Part shown: positions 51,954-63,600 of the stretch, one piece after another
Numbering within the stretch: the stretch's first letter is position 1
Layout: each line of letters starts with the position of its first letter
Assembly: GCA_016858145.1 (NCBI GenBank)
Contig: JAEHOE010000100.1
Location: 310,001-374,000, forward strand
DNA: 64,000 bases
Reading direction: 5' to 3'
Source: Edaphochlamys debaryana
Lineage: Eukaryota; Chlorophyta; Chlorophyceae; Chlamydomonadales
Notes under the pieces: generated by a model
Told to the model about the DNA's origin: nothing
Seen by the model: only the letters and a program-made list of their open reading frames with translations
The model's database searches: none
Translations under genes and position numbers: made by a program

Positions 51954-54579
51954 ATGCAGTTACAGGCATCTAGTCGATACCGGTTGACGGAGTCGTCAAG
52001 AGCCCCGGCCCCTGCGTGGCATGCCCGCCCGGCTCTTTCTCGGGGCCCGGCAGCGTGCCGCGCGACGCCCACGGACAGCGAGAGAGCGTCAGCCGGTAGG
52101 CTTTGTGACTGGGCGTCGCTCCTAGCAGGCGGGAAGCCCTCGCGACAGCTGCCGAAGCCTGTGGCTGGACGACAAGCTTGTCGTCACGCGGGTGGCGGGT
52201 GGCGCTCCTGGTCGCTTGACGCCGGCCCCCTGCATCCGCGAGCGCCACCACGCCCTGTCATGACCTCCCTGCTGCCTGCTACCCTCCCCGTCCCCCTCAG
52301 ACCCCACTCCTCCACCTCCGGCTTCCGGCCCTCGGCCCAGCCTGGCGGACCCGGTGCAGACCATTGCCTGGGGCGGCACGCTGCCCAGCGGGCGGAGGCT
52401 GGTGCTGGGAGGCCTGAGCTGCGTGGGCATAGGCGAGTGGCCGTCCCCACATGCATGCCACTAGGCATGCGCCTGCTTGCTGTGTACTGCCGTAATAGCT
52501 GCATTCTCTGGCCCACTAAAAGTTATAGCCCTCCTCCCATCCTGCCGGCATTACCCACATGCTGGGCCCCAACCGGGCCCCCTCCCCGGCCCCTGCCCCG
52601 GCCCCTCCCCGGCCCCTGCCGGCCTGCTTCCACTCCTCAACGCGCTATACCGACTCGCCCCCACCTGCCCGCGCCACCCCCCGCCCCGCAGCCCTGGGCG
52701 GCAACCTGGGCGGCGTCACCTCTGCGCTGCTGGGGCTGGACGGGGGCGAGGCGGCGGGGCGGCTGCGGGCGGACGTGCTGGTGCCGGTGCGGGGCCACAA
52801 GCGCTGCTACGACGAGGGGCTGGGCTTCGGTGGGTGCCGGACGAGGGCGAGGCTGGGGGGGTGGGCGTGGGGTCTTGGGGTAGGGGGCCAGCTCGTGGGA
52901 GGCCGGGGCCGAGGCTGGATGGGGGCGGGTGGTGAGGATAGGTTGGGGGTGGAGCTGGGCCAACCTATCACGCCGAGGTCCGAGCTGCAGGGCACCCGCT
53001 ACCGGTAGCGGGCCCCGAACCAGGTCACCGGGCTTCGCCTTACCTGTCCCGGTGCCGCTTTCGCCGCCCCACTGTCCACCCCCAGAGTTCGTGTACCCCG
53101 CCTACTGGCTGGCCGACCAGACCATCGCCCGGCGGCGGGCGCAGCGGGCGGAGGACTCACGGGGCGGCCTGCCGGGTCGGGACTGGGACCTGGGGCCCGG
53201 CCGGGACTGGGAGGACGACCTGCCGCCGCTGGGCCCGCGCCGGGCCCCGGCGGCTGGGCCTGGGCCTGCGGACGGCGGCGCGGCGACGTTGCGGCGGCGC
53301 GCGGCGGCCGTGGAGCCGGTGGCTGCGTTCGGACCACCCGGGACAACGTGGGTGCCCGAAGGGGTGGGGTGGGGTTCATTATGGAGCGTCTTGCTTGAGC
53401 GGGGGATGGGGGATGGAGGCCAGAAAGCAGAGGGCAGGTGCTGGGTAGGGTATGGAAGGGAAGGGGGGCCTGTGGAGTGTGAAGGTGGGCCTCGGCTTAT
53501 CTCCGGTCCCCGCTCCGCATTCCCTCTCATAGCGGGGAGGAGAACGTGTCGGTGGTGGTGGCGCCCATCCTCCTCATCTTAACCCCAACTTGCACCGGCA
53601 AACCCCTTCTCCCGGCTCTCCGGCTGCTCCCCACCCCCCACCCCCAATCCCCCTCACAGCGGTGAGGAGAATGTGTCGGTGGTGGTGGCGCCCATCCTGC
53701 CCGGCTTCAGCCTGCGGGGGACCATGGGGGCGCCGCGGGAGGCGGCCGAGCGGCTGCTGGCGTCCCTGGCGCCGCCGGGGTCGGGGCTGCAGCCCACGCT
53801 CATTGCGGCCGAGGCGCGGAGCGAGCCGCGGGCTGCGGCGCGGCGCCTGCCGGGGCCGGACGGCGTGCCGCCGCCGCGGTTGCAGGTGGGTGCAAGAGGG
53901 GGCGGGCGGGTGGGAGGGGAAGGTGGCAACGTGGAGGAAGGGGCAGGGGGAGGTGCGTGGGGGTGCGTGGCAGGAAGGAGGGGCGCGGGGCGGGCTGGCG
54001 CGAGCCTGGCCGCGGAGAAGCGCCCGGGGCGGCTGGGTCCGGGCGAGGTGGGCGTGCCCGATTGGCGCTCTCTCCCTTGGATACCGGTACCCCCAAGGCG
54101 CCCTGGCACCCTCCCTCCCCACGGCCGCAGGAGGGCGAGGACGGGGGCGGCGAGCAGCTGTACTACACTCTCGAGTACACCATGCGGGGGCCCAAGTTCT
54201 ACCGCCACAACGTGTCCGTGTACACGGCAAGGTGGGGCCTGAGGCGGGCAGGACGGGCGGCACACAGGGGCAGGGGGACACGTGTCGGTCTGCGCCGCAA
54301 GGTGGGGACTTGCGAGAGTATGCCCGTGCCCGGGAAGGGCGGTTGCACCCTGCTCCGCATCGAGCCGCTTCCCCCACTCCACTTCGTCGCCTGTCCTTAC
54401 CCTTCTGCCTTCTGTCCCCCCCCCCCCCACCCCGGCTCAACTCCATCCCCTTCTCCCCCCTGCCCGCTGCCCGCAGGTCGGGCCTGCTCTACACCTTCAA
54501 CGCGCAGTGCCCGCAGGACCGATTCGAGGAAGACGCAGCAGCGCTGAGGGAGTCGGCCGCATCCTTCCGGCTGGTGTAG
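51954..54579 (+). CDS. PsbP-domain protein, probable thylakoid lumen protein
   Basis: Seven exons (51,954-52,095; 52,301-52,432; 52,692-52,829; 53,086-53,347; 53,660-53,885; 54,131-54,231; 54,477-54,579) join in phase to 367 residues. The N-terminus MQLQASSRYRLTESSRAP resembles a chloroplast transit peptide. The C-terminal ~140 residues carry PsbP-family features: SVVVAPILPGFSLRGTMGAP near the start, ERLLASLAPPGS, QLYYTLEYTMRG, HNVSVYTARSGLLYTFNAQ, and a final FEEDAAALRESAASFRLV helix. PsbP and PsbP-like/PPD proteins stabilise or help assemble photosystems in the lumen; which subgroup this is cannot be told. The N-terminal half (LADPVQTIAWGGTLP...) has D/R-rich inserts and is atypical. Intron 2 uses a GC donor (G|GCGAGT at 52,432/52,433), and exon 4 could use one of several nearby donors. 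Confidence 0.82.
53528..53580 (+). pseudogene. Partial duplicate of PsbP-gene exon 5 start
   Basis: A CATAG acceptor followed by CGGGGAGGAGAACGTG and the next ~35 bases repeats the start of exon 5 (53,660), then breaks off into unrelated sequence with an in-frame stop (CATCTTAACC). It sits in intron 4, ~130 bp before the real exon. If spliced it would truncate the protein before the PsbP core. Confidence 0.7.
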
Positions 54580-54654
54580 GCACTGGGCAGCAGGCACGCG
54601 TGATCAGGGGGGCCTGGGCTCGGTTGGACTCGTGTTGGCATTGGACCTGCGGCA

Positions 54655-54712
54655 GCGCGGACCGGACGGGACAGGACAGGACCGGACAGGACCGGACCGG
54701 ACAAGGGGAGGG
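54655..54712. repeat. GGACC/GGACA short tandem repeat
   Basis: A run of ~5-bp units (GGACGGGACAGGACAGGACC...) about 75 bp after the PsbP-gene stop, probably in its 3' UTR or just beyond. Confidence 0.7.
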
Positions 54713-57664
54713 AAGGGGAGGGGGGGGTCCTGCGGCTGGTGTGGGCACGGTCGTCCCTTGACGGGTACCCATACTAGCCACGAGGGACGGGGGTTCGATG
54801 AGGTTGGCATGGGCACCCAAACAGAGCGTAGGCGGGGCGTGCGGGTGGCGGGACGTGGAGGAAGGGAGAGAGGAGAGGTGCCGGTAGACTGAGTCAGGAT
54901 TGAACAGGGAGCGAGTGTGGCGCCAAAATGCCCTGAGTGGGTTGCCAGCCCAGCGTCCGCTGAGGTGCGGGGGGTGGGGTACTGGGCGTCTGGTACCGAG
55001 GGATGTGTGCGCAGCCCGCTTGCACGACCGTTGGCTGAGGCATGGATCGAAAGATGTTCAAGCAGGCGGAAAAGCAGCGCGCTTGATCGAAAGCATTTCC
55101 CACGTGCGTGAGGGGCTCTTCGTCAGTGCGTTTTGCAGCCATGACGTCAGAGTTTCGGGGTTGCGCCCGAAGCGTGAGTCCGGGAGTTGCCCCTGTCCCG
55201 CCAGGGTGTATGCCCCTGACGGCTGATCCCGCAGCGAAACCCGCACAGCCATGACCTTGCATGCCCTTGCATGGCTGATGTGAGAGGGCCGGGCCAGTGC
55301 TCTGCGTGGCTGGGTTGTATGGGACCCAAAGCAGGAGCCAGCACAAGTATTACAGCACCTGGATCAAGGCAACCGCAGTGGCGGGCCGGCCATAGTGGGG
55401 CCGCACCGTAGCGCCAGCTGGCGAGTCGCTGTGCTCTGCAAAGTTGCGGATTAGCTAGCTCATTACCTAGTACTATACTAGGCGGCGGCAATCAACATGC
55501 ATAAAGGGGCGCCCCGCACAGCACCCCGGCGGAGGGGGTGTTGCGCGCGGGCGATTGATAGGCTGAAGTCAAACATGCCATGCACATCAATCCCTGACTC
55601 CGATACGAAGACGGAGCCGGCAATTTGGCCACACGCAATACAGCCAACCAGCCTGTAGGGCGGGGGCTTGCCGACACCTGGGGCAGCAAGTGCCACCCCA
55701 TCCCAAGTGCCACCACAACCCACCTATCGAATCCGGCAGCACGCAGAGCACGCCACCACGACCACCACCACGGTCCTGCACCTTCCTCCACCTTGCACGC
55801 ACTCCTCCATAAGCCCACAGCACACGGCACCGGGACACCCGCATCGTCTGTACGACAAAGACCCGTACAAGAATCAAAATCCCCCATATTGCTGCGCCGG
55901 CCTATTCGCAGTCCCAATGACAACCATTGAGCTCGTGCGTTTGGCCAGCGGCAGGCTCGGGCGCGTGTCTAGCAGAAAGCAGACGTAAACGTCAAACCGT
56001 GTTGGTATGTACAGCAATCCTAGCTGGTCCAGTGCGGAAGAATTATGTACGACATGAGGCGTGTTGCAAAGCGTGACAAATGATCAGGACCTCTACAACT
56101 CAAACCCCACCCCGCCCCACCGACTCAAGTAAGCCAACTCGGCTGTAAACAAGGGTGGCTGCCCGAAGTACCGAGTCCTGCTGCCAGCCACTCTAGGCCT
56201 AGTACCAAAGGCTACGCAAGGCTCGGACTAGGACTAGAGAACATCGAGGCTGACATGGTGTGCACAGGGTGAGAGAAATGAATGCTGAGCGATAGGGCAC
56301 GTTGGCCCCCACACACGCACGCACGGACTAAACAACATCTATAGCACCCCCGCAACCGGCGGCAGAGCGCCTCGCTCTAGGAGCGCCCCCTTCCTCGTCT
56401 TCACAGTATGTCAAAGGGAATCATTGTTCTGGCTCTCACACGCGAGGGAAAGGAGATCACGTGGCCCCGGCCCAGGGGCGAAACAGTGCGCCCTTGGCCC
56501 AGACTGGGCCCCTCACCACCAGTGCCCACTCTCCACCAGAGCCTTCTTCACAAAGAATCCCAGGAGCCTTCCAGTTCCCAGTATGCACCGAGGACGCGCA
56601 TTGCACGGCCAGAGATGTACCCACCACGGCTCATCAGAGCCCCCTCTCGCGCGTTTCTGTCCTGGTGTTCACCCACACAAAACATGCTCTCAGAGAAGCT
56701 CAAACTGACCGGACGCTCAGCCCCCAACCAGCTAGCAAACATGGCACAATTGCAGAGCCCATGAGGGCTGAATCTCATGCCGTCAGATCAATCCCAGAGT
56801 GCACTGTGACGGAAACACACACCCAATCTTGCTTCGGGCGGGCCCACAGAACACAATCCACCGAGAACGAGGGCACTTGCGGCCCGGCACGCAGACACAA
56901 GCAAGCTCCGTCTCTTCGACAGGCACGCCATAAGGGCGCTACGGATAACCAAGCTCTGGTAGTCTCAAGAGCCTAAGCTTTCAGCATATGCCTAGCAAGG
57001 GCACTCGGCGAAGGCCGGACCCGGAACAAAACAATGGGAGTCAGCGCACCCCACAACAAACGGTCGAGGGTGCGCCTGGTTTCGAGGAATATGGCATCTT
57101 CCGCGCACACAAACGCATGGGAGGTGACTCACGCATGCAAGAAACACATCGCACCCCAAAGCTAATGGCACACACAGCTCGATGCGCGAGCCCGTTGCGT
57201 ACCTTGATCGCCCGTCTGACGGTACGACATGACTAAGGCAAGTGCCTGGGATTCCAGGGAGGAGCGGGCACGGAAGTTTGTACAGACAGAGTCACGCCTC
57301 ATCTCCGAGGTTTTGTACGGCAAAACGTATGTACACAAACACACAAGACAGCTTGAGGCAGCCGGATACGCAGCCCTGTTCACGGAGGGCTGGGACCACG
57401 GCATTGCCTCCCCCCCAGAGATCAAGGGTGGGTAAGCCGAAATGATAAGCCACCACCAGTGCCAGCCGCTTGCCTCGCAGCGCCGCGAAGGCAGCAGGCG
57501 GAAGACATGAATCCCAACGGTCGTCCGCCCCACGGCCGATAGAGCCGGGGCGTAAGCATGAATGCACTCACAAGAGAGCAAGCGCAAACAATGACTCCCA
57601 GCCTCACGCGTTGTACCCTAGCAGCAAAGCCGCTAGCTCTTCGGTCATCGTTTTGCCGCGGGCT
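54713..57664. other. Intergenic region between convergent genes, no gene seen
   Basis: The region between the PsbP-gene stop and the stop of the minus-strand membrane-protein gene; both 3' UTRs must lie in it. GC content drops in 55,900-57,300. Frames such as 56,408-56,976 and 55,492-55,923 are short and have no recognisable domain, start context or splice pattern. A TGTAA word lies at ~56,141 on the plus strand, far from the PsbP stop. Confidence 0.4.
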
Positions 57665-60600
57665 CTAGGCAAGCCGGCGGCGCGAGCTCGCCCTGGCGGC
57701 GGCGGTGGCGGCGGCGGCGTTCAGCTGCGCCGCCAGGCCCCGGCGGCCGGCGGCCTCGCCGCCGCCGTCCTGGTCGCCCTCCTCGCCGGCTTCTCCCCCC
57801 ATTCCCAGCTCGCCGGGACTGGGCTCCGCCAGACGGCGGCGGCCCGCCCCCGAGATCCAAAGGGCCTCCAGAGTGCTTCCGGGCAGGCTGACCATGCGCT
57901 GCTCCAGGGCCTCGGCGGCGGCGGCGGCAGCGGCGCCGTCAGCGTCGGCGGCGGCGCCGTCACCTGACGGCGGCGCCTCGCCGTCGGCATCGGCGTCGCC
58001 GCTGCCGCTGCCGCCGCTGCTGCGGGGCCCACCGCCGACGCTCCAGGCCCAAGACAGGCCGCTGCTACCGGCGCTGCCGACGGCGGCCAGCGCCGCCGGT
58101 GGCGGCGGCGCCAGAGCGGTGGCGGCGCCGCCGTCGGCGGAGAGCAGCGGAGCGACGCGCCGCTTGGTGAACAGGATGCCACCGGGCAGGCTGCGGCGCG
58201 CGCCGGCACCGCCGCCAGGGGACCCGGAGGCAGCGGAGGCAGAGCCGCGCTCCGGGGACGCTGCAACGGGCAGGCCTTCAGAGCCGAAAGGCGAACCGTC
58301 GCGAGGCACCCCACCAGCGACGGCGGCGGCGGTTGGCGTGGAGACGTCCTCGTCCTCGGCCTCCGGTACGACATCCAGGTACGGCCGCGACGGCGACGCG
58401 GCGGCGGCGGCGGCGGCGGAGCCGGTACGAACGAGGCCGTCGGGAGCGGCGGCGAAGCCGTCGGCGACCACACTGAGCTCACCGGGCTCAGAGACGGAGC
58501 GGGCGCGGCGCGGCCGCGGGGCGGCCGCCAGGCCTCCGGCGGCAGCGGCGCCGTCAGCGATAGGGAGCTGGGCAGGCGACGCGGGGCAGGAGCTGGCGGA
58601 GGCGGCAGGGCCAGCGGCGGCGCCGGCGGCGCCACCAGCGACGGCAGGGGGCTGGCCAGGATCGGTGAGGCTCCCAGGGATGGCGGCGGGGATGGCGGTG
58701 CCGAAGCCGAAGCCGCCGGCGGCGGCGGCGGCGCTGGCGGTGCCGCCGGCGTCGCTGCGGTAGGCGACGGGTCGGTCCATCAGCTGCGCCTGCGGCGGCG
58801 ACTGCAGCTGGGGCAGCGGCGGCGGGAGCGGCGCGACCTTGCCAGAGTGCGTCCGACGGACCTGCGGCGGCGGCATCGGCAGCGTCGGCGACGCCATGCC
58901 CAGCGGCGGCGATGACGGCGTGGCCGACGTTGCCGCCGCCGTCGGCGGCGCGCGCAGGCCGGGCGTGGCCCAGCGTGTGTCCATGGGGGTGGCGGGGGCG
59001 AAGGGCGTGACGGCGCCGCCGGCGGCGGGGGCGCTGGGCGTGACGGCGCCGCCGGCGGCGGGGGCGAAGGGCGTGACGGCGCCGCCGGCGGCGGCGGCGA
59101 AGGGCGGGGCGGAGGTGGGCGGGGCGGAGCGGACCCGGTGCACGGGCAGCGCCCAGAAGCCGGGGTCGCTGGCGCGGCGGGAGCGGGGCGTGTGGGGGCC
59201 GTCGCTGGTGGCGGAGCCCTGCGGGTGGAGGGCGGATTCGGGGGGTGAAGGGAGCTAAGTTTTCAGGTCGCGGAGCGGGGAAGGGCAGGGTCGGTTGTGC
59301 AGGGTGGGGTGGGGGGGCAAGCGTGCGGTCGGGGAAGGCTCCCGTCCCCGCAGCGCTGCCTCCACCCGCACAGGATTCCGTACCGCCGCCCGTACCGCCG
59401 CCCGTACCGGCACTCGTACCGCCGCTGTACCGGCACGCACCTGGCGGGACACGGCCATGCCCTCGACGCCCGCAGCCAGCTGGTTGCCCTCCTGCGCCGC
59501 CGCCGCGCCGCCAGCGTTGCTGTACCCGCTGCGCTCCGCGGCGTGCTCCGCGTCCTCCTCCTGCCCCTCCGCCCCGGCCGCTGCGGCGTCCTGCGCCAGC
59601 TTGGCGGCCTTGGCCGCTGCCTCGTCCACAACCTGCACACGGGGCCGTCCAAGCGCGCATCAGCGGCAGGTTGATGGCATGACGAGCATAATATCTCAGC
59701 CAAGATCGGCGTAGAAAATATCCATCCGAGAATCCAGGGCGCGTAGGCTGTATATCCTATGGGATGTCCGTCCACAAGAAGCCAAGAACGCCTCGACACG
59801 GCGCCTTACCTTGTCGTGGCGGCGCTTGCGGGCAATCACTCCCGCCACCAGCGCCAGCAGCAGGGCCGCACCCCCCACCACGGCCACCGGCACCACCCAG
59901 GCGGCCAGGGCGCGGGACTCGGAGGGCTCGGGGGCGCCGGGGGCGCCGCCGGGGCGCTGCTCCACCGAGGGAACGCCCGACTCAAACTGCGCGGGCAAGG
60001 GTGAGGGTGCGGGTGAGGGTCATAGCGCTTGGTTAACTGCTAATCTGTCAATGTTGCGCACGAGGTTATGCTAAGGCCGCCATTGAACGCCGAGGTGTGG
60101 CGGGTGCCTCCACCACGCGCTCCCGAATCCCTCTTGGGCGGCGAGGGCACGCCGGCGGGCGACATCTGGGCGCTAGGTGGGTCCCGCACGGCTTGCCTTG
60201 CTCTGCCAGGCGTACAGCGGCCAGACCTCGCACCCCACTTCGGCGCCGTCGCTGAGGCCCAGCGAGGCGGAGGGGTCGGAGGCGCAGCCGGTGTCTTCGT
60301 CCGAGAAAACCCGGTCTCCCAGGGGGCTCAGCGGCAGCTCGTACTTGGCTTGGACCTGGGCGAGCGAGGAGTTGCGCACATGCGGAAATGATGAGCTGGC
60401 CCATGGGAAAAGACCCGAGGAGCAATCAAGTCGAGCAACAATGCCCAACACGTCGGCCAAATGCAATAGGGCGCAAAGCTGTCGTTGGGAGGCATGGACC
60501 ACGCATGCAGAAGCGTGTGGCAAAGCGGGAGTCGGGCAGAATGCATGGTGGGGGGTTGACAGGCAGGCACAAGGCGGGCGGCCAGGGGGGGATGTGTTCT

Positions 60601-63600
60601 CACCTCGAGGCCCCCCTCCACGGCGTCCTTGGGTGGCACACACGCGCCCGCCGTCTCGCTCGGCTCCAAGCCGGCCGTCAGCTCGGCCATGAAGGCCTGG
60701 ATCCGCTCGTGCACCTGGTCCTTGAGATCCGAGATCATGGCATTCGGATCCTCGGCGTTCTGGATCACATTCATGGCTCCGCTCGGATCTTGCAGCGAGA
60801 CGCGCACGCGCATGCCGTTGGGGCTGAAGGCTGAGGCGTTTGCGTCCAGGCCCGAGCCACCCGCGGTGTGGGGCTGGCAGCCGCCATAGGATGTGGTCTC
60901 GACGCTCTCATTTGAGCCCTGAAAAGGAGTGCGCATGAGTTTATTAGGACAGGCTTGGTGCTTTTGTATGGTTTATGGACGCGGCCAACAAAAGATCCTG
61001 AGGTGCAAATCTATATGAGGTATCAAGCCATGAGCACCGTTGCAGCAGCGTAGGGGCCACGGCGAAGCGAACTCGCGTGGACCTCCGGCGAGAGAGTCCC
61101 ACCTGGAGAATGTGGCGGCGGGACGAGGGACCGGGCGCGGCCAAGGGCACGCAGTCCACATTCATTATGAGGAGCAGGCCCAAGGACGGAATATCGGACA
61201 GACGGATCTGAACGATGGCGGTGACGCGGCTTGTGCACGTGACCTGCATGTACGACAGTGTACGGCGTTGGTGCGGGGAGCAGCTTCCCCGGCTCAGGGG
61301 AGGATAGAACCAGGCAGGGGGGGAGGCCGAGGGAGGCTGGGGCGGTACGTACGAAATTTGGGCGTGCGTGTGGGCTTACTGCGGCGGGAAGGGTGAAGGG
61401 CATCTCCACTCCGAAACCGTACGTTTGGATGGAGCTGGCACCGGGGAAGAGGCCCGATGGGTCGCCAGGAGGGTTTTGGATGGTCACCTGTGGCGGCGTG
61501 CGGTGCGAGTGGGATTGGGATTGCGGAGACCGCAAAGACGATGAAACGTGCAGATCGTGACGCGGTTTGTCAAGTCTCGCACCGTAACCGAGGCGATGAT
61601 TTGTACCACGCGGCCGAAATGCGTTCGTTCGCGCATGCCAACCGCCCACTCACGTTCCAGTACACCACGAGGAACGCCGAGGGGTTGGTTTGGTTCAGAT
61701 ACTCTGCAGCGGCACACAAGGACGACGATGCATGGTTCAGGTGCAGGGCAGGGCTTCACTGAATGTTCTACGTGGTGAGCAAGCCCCACGTGACCGAGCC
61801 TGGCAACGCGGACTGTGTGTGGAGCACATTCCACCTGGCGGGCATGGAAGCTCGTGGTAGCCCCCGGGGGGAGACGGGGGCCGCGGGCTGGGCGGCAGCG
61901 GCGTGGGCGGCGACGGCGAGGGCGGCGACGGCGGCAGCGGCGCAGGTGAGGGCGGCAGTGGGGGCAGTGGCGGCAGCGGCACAGGTGAGGGCGGCAGTGG
62001 GGGGAGCGGCGGGAGCGGCGCAGGTGAGGGCGGCAGTGGGGGCAGCGGCGGGAGCGGCGGCGACGGTGGTGTCGAAGGTTGCGGAGCTTCAGGCCTGTCC
62101 GGACACACAATAACGCAAGAGTGGGCAGCAGCGGCTGAGTGCGCTGACATGACTGGGCACAGGCAGGGAGCACGGAGCAGGAGCGAGAACACATACAAGG
62201 TCATGAATACTCACCAAAACACATGCGCCGGAAGGCATACCGTGAAAGGACAAGTACGGTAACGCTTAAACCAACCTTGGCGATGGAGGGTGAGGAGACG
62301 GCAGGGGCGGAGATGGACCGGAAGCGGGATGCACAGGCGGCTCGACGTTCAGTGACACAGGGCTTCCGATGGATGGAGGCTCAGGGCTGAAGGCATCAAG
62401 GCCAGGGGGAAGGGGCGGAAGGGGCGGAAGGGGCAGAACGAGAGGAGACGGGCTGGGCGGGTAGGGGCTGGGAGGTGCCGGAGACGGCGGGTAGGGGCTG
62501 GGTGGGTAGGGGCTGGGAGGAGCGGGAGACGGAGGGTAGGGGCTGGGTGGGTAGGGGCTGGGAGGTGCCGGAGACGGCGGGTAAGGGCTGGGTGGATAGG
62601 GGCTGGGAGGAGCCGGGGACGGCGGGTAGGGGCTGGGTGGGTAGGGGCTGGGAGGTGCCGGGGACGGCGGGTAGGGGCTGGGTGGGTAGGGGCTGGGAGG
62701 AGCGCGCGAAGGCGGGTACGGGCTCGGAGGGAGAGGGCTGGGAGGAGCGGGAGAGGGCGGGTAGGGACTCTGAGGGGCGGGGCTGGGAGGCGCGGGGCTC
62801 GGAGGCACAGGCGACGGGGCCGGGTACGAGGGAGGAGTGGGAGCGGGCGGGCTCGGCGCCAGGGGCTGGCCGGCGGGGGCAGGGGCAGGAGGCGAGGGCG
62901 CGGGCGGGTAGGGGCTCGGAGGAAGAGAGCTGGGAGGAGCGGGAGAGGGCGGGTAGGGGCTCGGAGGGAGAGGGCTGGGAGGAGCGGGAGAGGGCGGGTA
63001 GGGACTCGGAGGGGCGGGGCTGGGAGGCGCGGGGCTCGGAGGCACAGGCGACGGGGCCGGGTACGCGGGAGCAGTGGGAGCTGGCGGGCTCGGCGCCAGG
63101 GGCTGGCCGGCGGGGGCAGGGGCAGGAGGCGAGGGCGCGGGCGGGTAGGGGCTCGGAGGATGGGGGCTGGGAGGAGAGGGCGGGTACGGGCTCGGAGGAA
63201 GAGGGCTGGGAGGAGCGGGAGAGGGCGGGTAGGGGCTCGGAGGCGCGGGGCTGGGAGGCACAGGCGACGGGGCCGGGTACCCGGGAGGAGTGGGAGCGGG
63301 CGGGCTCGGCGCCAGGGGCTGGCCGGCGGGGGCAGGTGCAGGAGGCGAGGGCGCGGGCGGGTAGGGGCTCGGAGGAAGAGGGCTGGGAGGAGCGGGCGTG
63401 AGCCCGCCCGGCACCAAGGGCTGATTGGCGGGAGCAGGGGCAGGAGACAAGGGAGAGGGCGGGTAGGGGCTCGGAGGAAGAGGGCTGGGAGGAGCGGGCG
63501 AGGGAGGGTGCGGGCTCGGAGGGAGAGGGCTGGGAGGAGCGGGCGAGGGAGGGTGCGGGCTCGGAGGGAGAGGGCTGGGAGGAGCGGGAGAGGGCGGGTA

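Noticed and set aside
57705..58763. 352-codon plus-strand frame opposite the last exon of the membrane protein
   Set aside because: Antisense shadow of an A/G/P-rich exon. The minus-strand exon is supported by phase-consistent splice sites and the transmembrane exon next to it.
62475..63401. Plus-strand frame rich in GRGWEERE repeats
   Set aside because: Reverse reading of the serine/proline rod repeats; the minus-strand PPSP sense is the known protein motif.
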